Assembly: GCA_039619475.1 (NCBI GenBank)
Contig: CM077116.1
Coordinates: 383,184,760 to 383,248,759 of the forward strand
Direction: 5' to 3'
Origin: Icerya purchasi
Lineage: Eukaryota > Arthropoda > Insecta > Hemiptera > Monophlebidae
Length of the DNA: 64,000 nucleotides
The translations under genes and the position numbers were made by a program. Below the pieces are notes generated by a model. It made no database searches. It was given only the letters and a program-made list of their open reading frames with translations, and had not been told where the DNA came from. Positions 34,701 to 49,700 of the stretch are shown piece by piece; the stretch's first letter is position 1, and the number at the start of each line of letters is the position of its first letter.

Positions 34701-37700
34701 TGAAAATTTAAGTTTAGAAAATAGAAATTTTCTTGCTGTATTGGGAACACGAACTTTTGGGCCAGATGAACAGATTTATTTTACTGATTTATAAACAGAT
34801 TTTTTGAATCTTTAATCATTCTTAGAAATAATCTATAGTATCTTATTAAGTGTATAACCAGCATTTACATAATACAGACGCAACTGACATGCTTCCCATG
34901 TTAAGTAATCGTTACAACTGCTACAGTTCGCACATCACGTATTATTTGAAACAATTTAAATGAAAAGACTAAACATTTTATTCTGGTTAATTTTATTGAA
35001 TTAAAATATATAAAGTTAAAATGTATAGTTTTTTATTTTTACGATTACAACATATCGTTCATAATACGTATCCGCTTTAACACTATATTACAAGAAAGAG
35101 ATTGTATCCTTAAAATTTATTCGATCTGTTCAGATTTTCATCTGTCTTTAAGCAACAATCTTAAATATCATTTTAGATGAATACATACCCCTTTTGGAAC
35201 CCAGTAGCCGCATATGATGGTATCTTTAGTTAAACATCTTCCGTTTCCAATGACAACTGGGAACATCCTATGAAATAAGTGCACAAACTTTTGATTATAT
35301 TATGTCGCGTAGTTAATTTTGTGTTTATATTCGCGGCATTTAAAGTACAATAGGTGTCATAACAGAGGAGCGTTAAAAAAATATGTAATAATAAATACCA
35401 CACTGTGTACTTTAAGTTATTAAAATTTAAATGAAAACTGAAATCTTAAACTTTTTGCGTAACTTTTAGTACTAGCATTGGAAAAAAGTGGTGAAGTCGA
35501 TAACTAGGGAATAAGGAAACGTTTACCTATTTGTACATTCCGGTTGAAGGAAAAGAAAGACACAATTATGTATTACAGTGGAATGAATGCGGGGAAAATA
35601 TTCTATCGGTCGTATCATGAAACAGGCGAAATAGAAAATCATAGCACCTTTAATTAGATTAGGCTCACCGAGAAACATGTTCTAGCGCAAATATAAAACG
35701 AAACAGTTTCATAGATAAAAGAGCTGAATTGCTAAATCACATATGTCCCGCACTAAATACTAAAGTCGCATTCGGGGACTATAAAATATTAGAATTCAGA
35801 AATAAATGGCACGGCATCGGTAGATTGTTTTGAAAATTAGTAAACCGTGGTTAACTGATATGACAGACAAACTAGCGAAAGCGGAGATTCTGCAACTATG
35901 GCACACTTTCCTAATGTATCACTACTTATTTGAGAATGATACTTCTCCGTAATGTCTTAAATCTCGGTATTCTATATCTTCGCGCAATACTTATTATATA
36001 ATAATCACAGAATAGAGGTATAAACTGTCCTTCAAATTTCCTGAAATTCCATATGATCAAATTACCTCTTCAGACTGGTTCTAAACTCGTTATCCCAGTT
36101 TAAAAAAAAATAAAAATAAATTCTGTCTTTACCTTTGGTCCCATGTAAAAATATACAAATAAAAAAAAGTTATTGCGAGTAGGTACGATGGAAATTTATT
36201 ATAACTCGATAGGAATTTAATTAAAAATAGTTCTAATAAAATGAGCGGATTTCCAAACAATGCTACCAAAATCCACTTAGTGATGATGATGATGATGAGA
36301 AAAATGGTATATTTCAGTTTATAATTTATACCGATAAAATAAGTATTGCAACGAAAATCAAACATTAAACTCCCATCGACGACTTATATGTTAACTTAAC
36401 TTTGTCAGGACGTTATAATTTATTCGCTTTATACGAATAGGATATGTTTGTTTAAACTGAAATAGTTTTAATATTTTAAATTAGAAATATTTGTTTTGCA
36501 AGTCACAGGCGGCCGGTTTTTAATTTATAAAAAAAAACAAAAGTAACAAACTTAATTCGTGTAATATAAATACTACCGTAATGTTTCTTTGATGCAAGCT
36601 TTAAGGTATTGCAGTTGGTCCAATTTTTCCATGGTTAATCGATCTTCGCTAGTTGGCAATATTCGATTGATTTCGTTGAATAGAATTTCTTGTTTCTCTT
36701 TGTTTTTGCTTAGCTGATACAAAATGGATGCAACTGCGGCGGATGTCTATTTTACAGAAATTTAAATTTGTACCGATAAAGAAATAATTTCTCTTCTGTT
36801 TAGATTAAATACGTATTATCCATAAAATTGTTTTGTTGATTAATTCGATATTTAACTAATCCACGATTCGTCGCTGTTTCGGAGTTCATTTTCACATGAA
36901 GTATACAACTGTAATTATCGGCGGTTAAAAATAGATATAAAATTAACGCTCAACCTAAATTTTCTTTATTCTTTTAGGAATACGTAATAAAATTTCGACC
37001 GAAATTGAATCAATTCTGCACTGTTGCTTAACTATTTAACACACGCCGATGCAAAGTTTTGTTGTAAATGGTTCTCTCATCGTGAGTTCAGTCCTGTATG
37101 TTCATTAAAGGTTTTTTTGAATATTTTTTATGATGCAGTCAACCAGTGGCGGATCCAGAGGGGCATTTTGGGTGGGGAAATTATATAATTACCTTCTACG
37201 GTAGGTAGTAGATTTGAGAAATACGTTGTTTCATGAAGAAAATCAAATAGCGACCTCTTTGGAAATTTAAAAATGCTTTAAAAATACATAATTATTACAA
37301 TTTTTAATTTAACTTTTGTCTTATATTTAGGAGTGAAAAATAAAACGAAATTACAAAATTCTAGTCAGAATGGTAGTTTAGAAATATGTAGTAAGAAAGA
37401 TAGTACTTTTATTAAACTTTACTTCTTTTTTATTTTTGTTAGTAATCCGATCCGAATTCTTTATTCGCGAGCAAGTTTAAATATATGTATATATTTCTCA
37501 CTGAACTATTTTTAATTTAAATTGCAAAATAAAAATTAAAAATAAATAAAAAAGACAAAAAATCGACAACAATTGCGTTTAAAACAGAATAGAAACGTAA
37601 CATTAATAGTTTTATTAGAAAACACTATTAAATATTAATTATTAAAATCCGTAAGTGAAATTTATACAAATCTTTTATAGTATAAATTAAGTTTCTCTGT

Positions 37701-40700
37701 TATAACAAATCTTTTCATAGAGGCTTTGGTTCTTTGGGGGGAGGGTCCCCTATTTTCCCCCGGTGGATCCGCCACTGCAGTCAACAAACTTGTTTTATAA
37801 TCACTTTTTCTTTTGTTTTTCCATTTTTTTTTTTGCTTTTCCAATTGCATTCATTTTATTTAAATGAAAATTTTATTCCATAAATAATGAATAACTGTGA
37901 CTATGGCATTTTTTGTCATGAAATTTCGTAAGAAATGGAGCATCGTTTTTCTCATTTCTTTGGTACAATCTTACACAGTGGCTTATTTACAATTTTGTTT
38001 CGGGTGAGTACTTCGGGGGAGGATTTTCCATATGTGTAACTCTTTATTACCGACTTCTTAAAAGAAGAAAGTTATACGTTCGTTATGCTTTTTTTTTAAT
38101 GTTTGTTCATGCATAATTTATGGCCATGTGGACCAATTTTAACGATTCATTCATTCGAAAGTGTACTATTCAGCGGTGGTACCATGTGAATACACCGTTG
38201 ATTATGGGTAAACACAAGAATTCGGTGATCATCAAAAAACGTGAAAAAATGAGGTCCCTTTCAATAATTTTTTATTAATATAACAGGCGCGATTGACTTA
38301 CTTGTAGTCTCTAAGAAAGTGTTTTGTTTCTTTTTTTTTCTTTTTTTTCCCAAAAAGTTACAAGATTAAAGCAACGTAAACGTGTGACGTGTAAATACTA
38401 TTTTTTGTCAGGGAATGATGCAGATTGTCGAGAATTGTATATCTGAATTTAAACTGATTCAGTATGTTGGAATTGTTTGGACGTTGTGGATTTCAGCGGG
38501 TTAATCAGAACTGTATGGGCAGAAAATAACGGTCCGTCATCGTTTTGGCTACCATTTATATGTAATTTCCTGACTGCGCGAATCTGAAATTATTCCAGTT
38601 ACGGACAGCAATTCGACATTAAAATGTGAATTACTGCGTAGTACGCTATTCGTTGCATACGACTGTCATCGAAGAGAGATGGAAGGAGAAAATATGATCA
38701 ATGTAATTTTGCAGACCTCAAGATTATCTTCGTTTTTTAAACTTGTATCATTACAGAAAACAAACTGTTACATATTGAGATAGCGTTTTCATTTAAAGAA
38801 ATTTTGCGGAAAGTGCCAAAATCGTATACTATTACTGAATAAAATATGAAATCGCAATATTACGGGGATATAGAATATAAAAAACATAAAATTCGGCGAT
38901 TAGTTTCCGACACATTACGTCCACGGTTACAACGCGTACCGAATGAAAATTAAATATTATTGTTTTCAATATTAATTACGTACGCACTGCGGTCATAAAC
39001 GTAACTCCCGAAACTAATTTGCGAATTTTATATTTCTTACGATTCGTGTTTATAAAATATTGATTGGGTTTTCATAATTGATTTAATTATTTGTATACAT
39101 TATATATGTCAATCAGCGGCCGTTGTAAAAAGACGCGTTAGTAAAAATGCCATTTTAATTACCGTATCAATACCGACAAGGAACATATCCAGGGCAAGAA
39201 TGGTAGCTAATTTTGGATTATCCGGTTCTAGTGCTACAACTCTTTCTAGTAGCGAGGCGTTATTGTCGTGAATGTCGTGCGAACAACTCTGTTTTTTCAT
39301 CGCTTCCTGAATATATTTCATTGTAATTCTGCAAAAATTACAAAATACATAAATAAATAAAATTTTCTGCAAGTTTTAAAATTCCATGCTAGATTCTAGC
39401 CAAATATTTACGCTTGCTCCATTTCCAATAAACTTTCCTTCTATCTGTCCATCCAGCAGAATCTTCTTTCCCATCACTAGTGGTTCTATGATTTTCTTAG
39501 TCAATGGCATTTCGCTGTCATCACTATTATTCGTTTGCGTTTTAATCATACTCGATTACATGTTTTCGTTTAACACCATCTCTTAACTGTCATCTTCATT
39601 CTAATCACGAAGCTGTCTGTGATCCTAATCACATCTTCTTTGAATGCCCATATCCCTCTCAATTGAACGTACCACATTCTTTATTTTAATTTTTTATTTC
39701 TTGAATTTCCTCGTAAATCCAGTCATTTCTTTCCCCGTTCATTATCCCAGTTTTTAGTTCCTTCATTCTGCTAATTTTTGACTGAATCAGTATTTAGCTG
39801 TGACTCTTTCTCTTCTTGCCAGTACCGGGCGAGGTAATTTATTGACATACCCCCTCTTCAAAAAAAGAGGGTAAGTTTTAATAAGGTAGTACATTTTATT
39901 TTCAGCAGCTGCAGAGAGAAAACTTTTATAATCAACAACGATACTGACAAGTCGGTTTCAGTTTCAGATTTTAATATATACGTGTGCGATTAAAATTTCC
40001 AATGACGTCCAAATTTGTAAATAAGTTACGAAAGCAGTTCGAGATATCCGTATTTTCTTGATTCGCGTTTCGGTGTGGACTCAATTAAATAATTCTACAC
40101 TAACGTATTTCATCTTCCATAAAAAGCAGTAACTAAACCGCGAAATTTCTCATCTTCGGTTGCGCAAACATAATTAAAAACTAAATGCGAAATTGACCAA
40201 ATACCGTTTTCATCTCCGTTCGAGTTAATTTTTATAACGAATAACGCGGTCTAATGAAAATGATTAAAAAGAAAAGGAGAAACGTTACGATGACTTTTAC
40301 CTGGTGATCGTATCCAAAGATGTGACATATTTTTTCCACGTGCCGGTGTTGAATAGTTTCCAAAAAGGTATTTTGAGTTCTAAAGTACCGACATTTTTGA
40401 AGAACGTGTGTACCGCATTGATTAGATCTTGCGTGTCCTTATTCGTTACAGTATGGTCTAGGCATCCCAGTTGAATATCAAGGGCCACTCTAGCAATCGC
40501 TGTTATTGATTCAAATCAGTATTAATTCGATAAAATGAAATTGATCATGATGAAATAACAATATAAATTTCCTTTTCACCAATGTACGAGACAAAATTGA
40601 ATTTGCGCAATTAGCATTTCTCAGTCCTTGTGGTTGTGTTCGCAAAAAACACTACTGATAACGATACAACTTTATAAGTTCCCTCTTTTACAGTTTTAAT

Positions 40701-43700
40701 TAGTTTAGTTGTAAAAGTAATATAGTGAAATCACATTTAAGAATTTTTAATGAACAGTTTTTTTGTCTACAAAGTCACGAACAGTTCTACCGAATGTTAC
40801 GCTAGATCCTAACTCGACCTCCGAACTCTTTTTTTTTTTTTTTTTTTTTGGATTTGTCTACAAGGACATTCGTTCAAGAACAAAGGAAAAAGAACGTAAG
40901 AGACTCAGATCTTTACACGATCAGAGATAGCCGACAAAAAAAAATCAAAAGCCTGGACAACAGAAGGAGAAGGAAGAGAGAGAATGAACGAAGCCACTAT
41001 ATGTAGTGGGAATAGCCAAGATTAGGAGAGGTAAGGGATAGGATCAATGGAGCTGAGAGAGGAGTGACTTCTGATTCACGTAGGAGAACCATCATTGAGA
41101 AGGAATAGATCATTCTGGAGGAAGAAATTCTCTAAGATTATGCCATTACTATTGTAATTAGAACAGCCCCAAAGAGATGAGTGGACGTTCCAATCACACC
41201 TATGAGAAAAGGAGGGGAAAGGGGGTTGATTAAACAAAGCTGCTACCAATTTGTCTCGGTGATGAAAGAAAAACAATTTTATATTGTTCCTTTTCTTCCA
41301 TCTAGTTTACACTCATGCGGTAAATGGGTAGTCGAATAGTAATAAACTATGTAAGCACTATTTAGAGTTGAAAATTATTGTAGATACAAAGTATCCGGCC
41401 TTTGTTTATAACTCGAAAACAAATTGCTCTAGCGACGTCAGCGCGTCGTCGTGGAGAGGTTCGCTTGTTATCGCTTCCATCGCTAGACCGGTTTCAGTAG
41501 AAGTTTCTGTACATCTAAAGTTGAGCGCGTCATATTTCTCGTCGTATCTCATGAATATGCTCTAAAAAATATTCAAACTGTCAATAAAGAATATTGCAGT
41601 TCTGAAACGGTTACGAGACGCTGTGTGACCGCAGTTTTAGAAAAGCGGTGTTTGGATGCTCCATCATGGCAACGCATCGATTCACTCGTCGCACCTTGTT
41701 CAAGATTATTTGACTAAAAACGGCATCGTACAGGTTAGGCAGGCACCTAATAACGCACTGCTCCGTGTGACTTCTAGCTTTTCTCTAAACTGAAAATTCA
41801 TTTGGAAGGAAAAAGATTCGTCCATTTGGAGACGGTGAAACAAAATGCAACGAGTAAACTGATGACTATATTGAACAACGCGTTTCAGGGCTGCTTTCGA
41901 AATATTGGTAGAAATGTGGCAGCTGGTTTTAGACTTTCGAGTACTTCGAAGGCAATGCCCACCTAAGGCCTCAACGAGTTCGAACTTAAATAAAGACCGG
42001 ATACTTTTCGTTTGCTGCAGTATGTGTAAGAATAAAAAAGATAAAAAGAATAACATTTTTCTTAAAAAATAACCTTTTATTTATGCACTAAAAAGAAGTA
42101 CAAAATAACTTTATTAGTGTGCCACTACCAGATTCGCATCTTAACATTAAAATATGAAACTACAAAATATTCTGAAAAATAAAAGCGGGGGCCGCAGATT
42201 AATAATTAAATATTAATATTATAGCATTTCTGCAAAAGGACACTTTTTTAATTCTTCGGGAAGTAGGTGAAAAATCGTTCGCGAGATTCCCCGCAGACAG
42301 ACAGAATGACAGATAGACTGACAAAGCGAGTTAAATAAAAGGCTATAAAAATCCAAAAGACTCTGAAATTTCATGGTATGTGCTGAAAAGTTCATAGATG
42401 AAAAGGATGACTTATTTTTTGGTTTTGTAACGGATAAATACAGTGAGGCTTATCTTCTTAAACGCAGGTGACGACTTTAAAATTACGTGAAAAATAAAAT
42501 ATTAACTAAAAAATTTCAACGATAAACTAGAGATAATATTGATCACTTTTTTGTCCTTGTAGTGATACTTACATTCTAACGACCATAAATGTATTTCGTT
42601 CAAAAAGTCTTCTTTTAAACGATTTTTGTCATCCCTTCTACTTTTCATTCTGAAACATAAATTTCGGACAAAAATCAACGTATTATGATTATTCAATAAA
42701 AACAAATTCATTCTGTAAATAGTTATTGCATCGATTAAAGTTATACGCTTTTTCTAATTCCTATCGATTAGAAAGTGGTAATTTAAATAGCTGAATTTCA
42801 AATGTTTGTGTACTATTGCGCGTCGTGGAATGTGTTTGAAGTATGGTAGGAGATGGAAGAATTTATAGAACTGTCCTTTGAAAGTCTATAAGTTTATAAC
42901 TTAATAAAATTTTCTAAATTGCTTTGTAATATTTTATACCATTTTTGAACGGATTCGGTGTCTTTCGAAGAATGAATGAATAAATTAATGAATTAATGGT
43001 TCGTTATTCAGTACATTAAAAGCGGTCTTTGATGTTTATATTTGAACATATTTTCGTGGATCGTTTGACTTTCCTTAGTTTAACAGCAAACTAGTTTGTG
43101 CCGAGTCGAGCCAAGGACCTAATAATAACGTACAATATGTATGCGGTTATTTTTTATAATTTCCAGCCGTAGCTTACTACTTCTTTTCCCGCTTTTGCTA
43201 TTCATCGCTTATTGTACTCTTTGGTTATATACCTCTTCCACTTATTCAGGCAAAAGCGTTCACATGTACGCATAAGATGGATGTCGTCGACGCAGCAACT
43301 AAGATGGACACAACGTGGTTTAAAAGAAGAGAAAAGATTGATCGGTAAAAGAGCTTTCTAGCCCTGGCGATAAGTTACCTGATGGGCGTAAATTCTGTTC
43401 GTTTCTTTTTGACAGCATGCCCTGTTTTCGCAGTCGTTGCCATAATTATTTTCTATAATTCGGAATTATAAACTCTGCTTTATAGTGGTGGAGAAAGTTG
43501 TCGAACTTTCGGATCACTCTTTACGGCACGCTATGTGTTCTATATAGCTTTTGTGCTTGATGGCTCTAACTGCTTTTCAAACATCCCGTGTTTTTTCTTC
43601 TTGCATAATTGTAGACTAATTCCTTTGTCCGTCGGTACCGTGGGCTCTTTAATTGCAGATGTGGCCATGGTATGGGGCAGCTAATTCCTTTTGCTCTTAC

Positions 43701-46700
43701 CTTCGGCTTGTCATTCCTTATTTTTTCAGGATGCATATGTTTTGCATTTATCGACGTTGATTTTCATTGTTTCTTCATCCTTGGTATAGAGTTCTTAGTC
43801 AGGTTCCATTCCTTGTGACTCCTAATTGCTGCTATTTACACGTATTGATGGGTAATCGTCCGTTGCTGACGAGCAGAGGGGAAAACCAAAACAAGGAAAA
43901 AAAAGAAAACCTGACTTTTAACCTTTTTTGTTTAATACAGAATATCCTTAACATAATAAATAGAATATATCTGTATGGATTTTTTTTGTAATTCTTTTTT
44001 GTGTTTTTTTTTTGGGGGGGGGGGGTTCTTCGGCGGGAACACTGACCCGAGAACTAGGAAATGGAAGGAAATGAGAATCGGATCTTTACGCGATTAGAAA
44101 TAGTTTCTAAAAAGGACTCTGGAAGGCTGGTATCGCCTGAAAGAGAAGAAAAAGAGAGGATGAAAGACGCGTTTTAGGGAGCAAGGAAGTGCACTAATAA
44201 AAAGAGGAACGCTCAGCAGAAATGAAAAAGCGTTTAAATAAAACATGTTCAGCATGTCATGTATAAAATGAGAAGAGGAACAGTGGAGAGGACTGAAGAT
44301 GTAAGTGAGAAGCGGAAACGCGATAAGAGGATTGTGTCCAAAACGTAGATGGCAGAGTGCGCACAGAGTTGAACGCGGCAAATTCGACTGTAAGAAATGA
44401 TGTCGCGAGTTATAGTAGGAAATGAAATACAGAAAGATAAACAAATATTTTTAAAACTCTAGATCTAAAGACGGTTTTCAACTAGACGCGAGAGAGACTG
44501 AATATTTACAATTAAAAAAAAGTGAAGAAATAAAAGAAAAAGACTTATCATCGGCAGTAATTAGTCTACATTATAAGTGCAACCATGCCTGATTGTATTT
44601 ATTTGTCCGCTTGTAGGCACGACTGGTGACCAACACAAAAGGGTGCGCAGGAGCAGTTGACTGAAAATATATTTTCTCCGAAATCGAATGCGAAATAAAT
44701 CAATGTATATACTAATTAAAATGCGTCATTATAAAGTATTCTCGCCCTTATTTTCATAAAACCGGGTTACAATTATTTAAAATAATGATGTGTTATTCAT
44801 AAAGCAAAAAACACAATTTTTGTTTTTTGTGTTTCTGGCGGACAATATTGCTGCTCGAAACATTAACCATAGAAGATGATTTTCCTTTCACCATCACATT
44901 AACCATCTGTATCTATCCTCTCTTAAAAAACTTAATCTGTTAAAAGCTATTTCCCATACTAAATACCTGTACCCTACTCTTGTTTTATAAATCTTTTATC
45001 CTCTCTGCCCTGGACTACTGTTGCTTTATGTATGGTAATTCTTCCAGATCTCTTCTTTCAAAATTAGATTACATTCAAAATTAGATTACATTCAAAATTA
45101 GATTACATTCAAAATACCTATCTTCGTCTTTGACTTGGTGCTTTGAGATCTACCACGGTTGCGGCTATCCTTGTTGAATCCCATACTCTACTCTCTTCAT
45201 TCATAGATATCCTATTTGGGTTATCGCTTTTTAATTAAGCGTCTGCCTATTTATTCTCCTTCGCTTGTGTCTTCCTACTTTTCTATCATTCATAAATGGC
45301 GATTTTCTTCTAATGAAACTCCAATTTTATCCTCCTTATATTTCTGTTCCTCTTCGTCAATTTTCGCCTTTTATTTATAGTGTCGCGATAAATATTTCTC
45401 TTTCACTATTTCAATTATGCGCGTTGTTCTCTTTGTTTCCTCATTAATTAATTGTCCCATAAAGTGCTCATAATTTCGCATTCTAAAAATGTTCGGCAAC
45501 CTAGCTCATCCCTTCTTCCTGCTCCCTCGACCGATTACGTAATACTCCTCATAGGCCCCACCATTTGTGATCTTTTCCTCCTCCACTTGATCGAAATCGA
45601 TCTTTTGTGGATTCCTAGTCATTTGGGTATTGAAGGCAATGAGGAGATGTTCGATTCCTTAGCTCGTTTCTTTTATCCCAAGAGCTTATTTTTGGGCGCA
45701 TTTTCAGCCCATAATGTTACTCTTCTTTCCTCATTCACTCATTCCATATTATGGCTAAACTCTTATTCTTCTTCATTTTCTAATTCTGCCTCCTTTCATC
45801 TCTCTATTCAGCCATTTACTATTCAACTTCATCCATGGTTTTCTTGATACTTGCTCTCTCTTAAACCCTCTACAATCACTGCTAATTTTCAATATCATTC
45901 AAGAGTGATATCGTTTCTAATTCGAAACTTGTAAACATATCGTCAGCGATTTGGATATTGCTCCTGAGAATTGCATTGTCTGCCATATTTTTTTTCACAC
46001 TGTTTTAAAATCATAAAGTGATGAATCATTATTCAAACGTTTACAAGATCAATGAAATATTCAACTTTCCTTCATCATTTACTGTATCGGTCTAGAAAAT
46101 TCTAACACGATCACCGCTACCGCGACATTTCAACAAAGAATCCAACGCTGTTTGGACGCGTGAATGTGATTTTTGAAGAGGTACTTTTTACAATGTTTCA
46201 CTTAAATTTTAAAATCCAGAACATGACGAATAAAATAGGAAGTAAAAAATTTTCTCAGTTTTATCACGATAGCGCCTTTACAAAAGAGTAGCTGTGACTG
46301 CGCAGCATATTGCTCGTTTCTTTTATCAAATTTTTTTTTTTCTTTCGCATTTTTCCTTTTTACACATTTACGCACAATAGTTGAATTACATTACCATTGC
46401 AGTTATTTCATAACCCAAGTTAGCTGGTTTTAAAAAAGAAAAATAGGCTTCCCATTTTAAAAAAGTTCCCCGTAGGTATTTGAATCATTACATTTACCTC
46501 CTTGGTTAGACGGGCCTGCCACCGATAATTAAGCGAAATGCAGAAAGGGTGTTTGAAATTTATACTTTCCTACTGGAAGCAAATCGACTTTAGATCATAC
46601 TATTTCTATTATAGATTGCTAGAATTTAATGTCAATAATATCGCGAAAAATTCGATTAACAAGGAACCAAAGTAATATATATTACATCTACACCTCCGAG

Positions 46701-49700
46701 GCAGCGTTAATCTACAAATTGATAAAACTGTTGATCCGGTTCTAACTAAACTAATTAGTAAAATATCCCAGCACATATTAAAAACTTGGTGTGTAGAAAA
46801 AGAAAGTAGGAAAATAATGGCTGAAAGAATGGTGTAAAGAGTAAAACCCAAGACACGTTTCGAATCGATTCTATTTTATAATTTTCTTTTATTGTTCACC
46901 TTTTAGTTATTTGTTTTCGTCCTTCCTTGTTTTTCTTCCCCTGTCATTTCTCTTTAAAATAAGATCTGTTTTTTTTTCTGTTTTTTTTCTTTCTTTTCTA
47001 TGTATTTGAAGATATTTAGCTGCCCTCATGTATTGGTATGCAGATATGAATATTTACGGTGTGTGTACGCATCTGCATGTATAGTATGTTATAATTTATA
47101 TAATCTCATTAAGTTGACTAATATTATGATGTATAGGATCAGCAAAAATAGTTTGTAATTTTCTATACTTAGAATAAACGTTAATAAGAGTGTCCGGCAC
47201 TCACACCACGGGCAAAATTATTAACCATGTGAGACCCACTACTTATTTTATAAAAAAAAAAAAAAATATATATATCGAATCCTGCGCAACGAATAAATTT
47301 CTTTTTTTCCGAACACTTTATACTTTTCCATACCGTACGAATATCGTGTTTCCTGTTATTATCACGTGATGGCATTCATGACGTAACTGGCTCTAATTCG
47401 AGTAGTGGATTTCTCTTTTTTTTTTTGCCGTTAAAATAATACTTTTACCTACCGTGAAACGAATTTGTTGGCGGTTTCTTCAATGTCATTCGTATACAAT
47501 TTAACTACACGCGGTTGTAGTATCGGTTTTTGTACTTTCGATCTAAATTTCCACCATTGCTCCCCGTGCCTATAAAAACGAAAAATTGATATAGCGTGTT
47601 ATTAACAGTTTTTAACAACCTTTGAGCATGTCTTGAATGATTTCGATTGTAATTCACGAAAAAAAAATGGAAAACAAAAACATCCGAAATGTTTTACAGA
47701 AATATTCATCGTGATAAAAATGCTCTCGGAACGTACGCTTACGGAAAATTGTTAACATTCGTCTTAGTATTTTACGATTTTAACTTACACCGCTATAAGG
47801 CCCGCTTCATTCTTGAAGAACTCTTTTCTGAGCACGTGTTTGTAGTAATTCAAAGACGGCATCGATGGTCTGTACGGTAAATTATCCTCTAATCGAAAAA
47901 CTCGTTCTATTTCATCGGCATCGTAAAGGAACACCATGTCCGGTCTTCCAACTATTCCCGATATTCTTACAATGTCGCCGTATTCGTGTTGTAATAATTT
48001 CGAAACCAAGTCCACCTGATCCAGCTTGTATTGACCTGCCAATTAAAGTTACGGCTAAATTATGCAATTAATGACGCCATTGAAATAAAAGTTGCGGCGC
48101 CGGTAGCTTACTATATATCGTTTAGTGCGTATTTTATACTTAACCGGATAGACTCCGAAGTCGTAACCGCGCGTCCTGATCTATTTAGTCCATTTACTTT
48201 CGCGTTTGTTTTTTTTACTTTATTAGAATCGCACTAGGCGCTCGGGTCACGTAGACCGGATTTCAGTTTTACTCGACTAGTAAAGCAGAATACCTTAACG
48301 TCAGCTGAACAGAGGAGCTGTATACTTTAACTAGTTTCTGTTGGAAGGATTTTAATTTGCGTTCTCTCGTCTTCAGAACCTCCTTTTTCCCTTTCGCTCG
48401 TTTCTTATGATTTCCCTTATCAACCGGCTCAGTTATCAGTGTAATTTATTTCGACAGCATTCAACGATGACTATCAACTTTATTTACATCCTTCCGTGAT
48501 TTACCTACTAATCTTGACTTCCGTGATTGTTTTTTTTCCTTTTGGATATAAGTTTATGGCTAGAAAGGCCCTGTCCGAAGCGAAATTTTTTAGGTTAAAA
48601 TAAACATACAGTTAACAGGATAAAGTGGAATTGATGGCAGGGGAACGACGACGGAGGGAACCGAACTTTAATTTAAAAGCGACATCGAAGGATAACTGTG
48701 GAAGCAAAGAGAAGCGAAAAGCGTTGACTGCGCAAAAAAAAAAAAAAACAAAACCCGGGAAACAGTGTGATATGAAAAAGAACGAGGATTAGACATTATT
48801 TTAATGTCCGAATGAAATAATTGCTCCTGAGCAGAAAAAAGTGAAACACTATTATTAAGGGATCGTTGAAGGAATTGCAAACTCGATTCAACCGCGTTAT
48901 CACTATGAAATGCACAATAAATCGATTTTGAATTAATGACAGATCAAAGGCCAGGTGCAAATAGATAGGTTAAAGAAGTATAGAGATTTTTGTTTTAAAA
49001 AAAAAAAGTAAAAGCCGTTTTTTAAGGCTCTTAATTACGCGGGGCTAGTTTTGTTTTGTTTTTCTGTTGTTTTTTTTTTCTTCTCTCCAATGTGTATTGA
49101 AATTAGATATATACAAAACGAGTGCGCCCAAATACAAGAAACAAAAGAAGTGAATCAAGAAAAACGTGTAAATTCATTCCTCGAGAGATAGGAAATATGA
49201 ATATGAACGGTACCCCGGAGAAATGAAATAAAATCATTTTTTTCTCAGTTAGTTAGCGGATTTAGTTAAACGTTATCTCGGAACGTCGTTCAACGCGTAT
49301 TAATTCAACAGTTATGTTTATCGAGTGGCTGGGAAAGCACGCTTGGCTACTAATGAGGTAGCTCTAACTTTGATTTCTAACGATGGCAAGAAGTAATAGA
49401 AATGATCAGTTGCGTGTGACATGTGGCTCACTGCGTACACCATCGTGCGGTGAAATAATAAATGTGCTAAAATATAAAAATGGCAAACTATTTTCAGACA
49501 ACTTTTACGCAATTATACTTAAATTATACTTAAATTGTTAGAAAAAAAAAAAACAAACTTAATTTACAATTTAAGCGCACAGGGCATGAGAAAACCGAAA
49601 TGTCTGTTAAAGAGGTAGTTGAGTTTTTGAAATGTTTAGTGTATCGTAGCACGTGGATACAAGAAGATAGGGGATATGTTTATTTAAGCGAACATAATAC

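Larger units (their letters stand above)
32072..35188. other. Intron 8 of the - strand P450; LINE debris
   Basis: Holds two LINE 3' ends (32543-32790 and 33862-34400) and a possible MITE at 33250-33640. I see no other feature. Confidence 0.6.
40500..42572. other. Intron 4; LINE and mariner remnants
   Basis: Holds the LINE piece at 40829-41275 and the mariner-like remnant at 41570-42020. Nothing else recognised. Confidence 0.6.
42650..47452. other. Intron 3; LINE debris
   Basis: Holds LINE pieces at 43985-44440 and 44870-45870. The stretch 43200-43830 may include a further degraded LINE, not proven. No exon seen between 45870 and 47452. Confidence 0.55.

Noticed and set aside
43200..43830. 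Possible further LINE on the - strand (a KINVDKCKTYAS-like stretch)
   Set aside because: Only one short motif is seen, without supporting neighbours.
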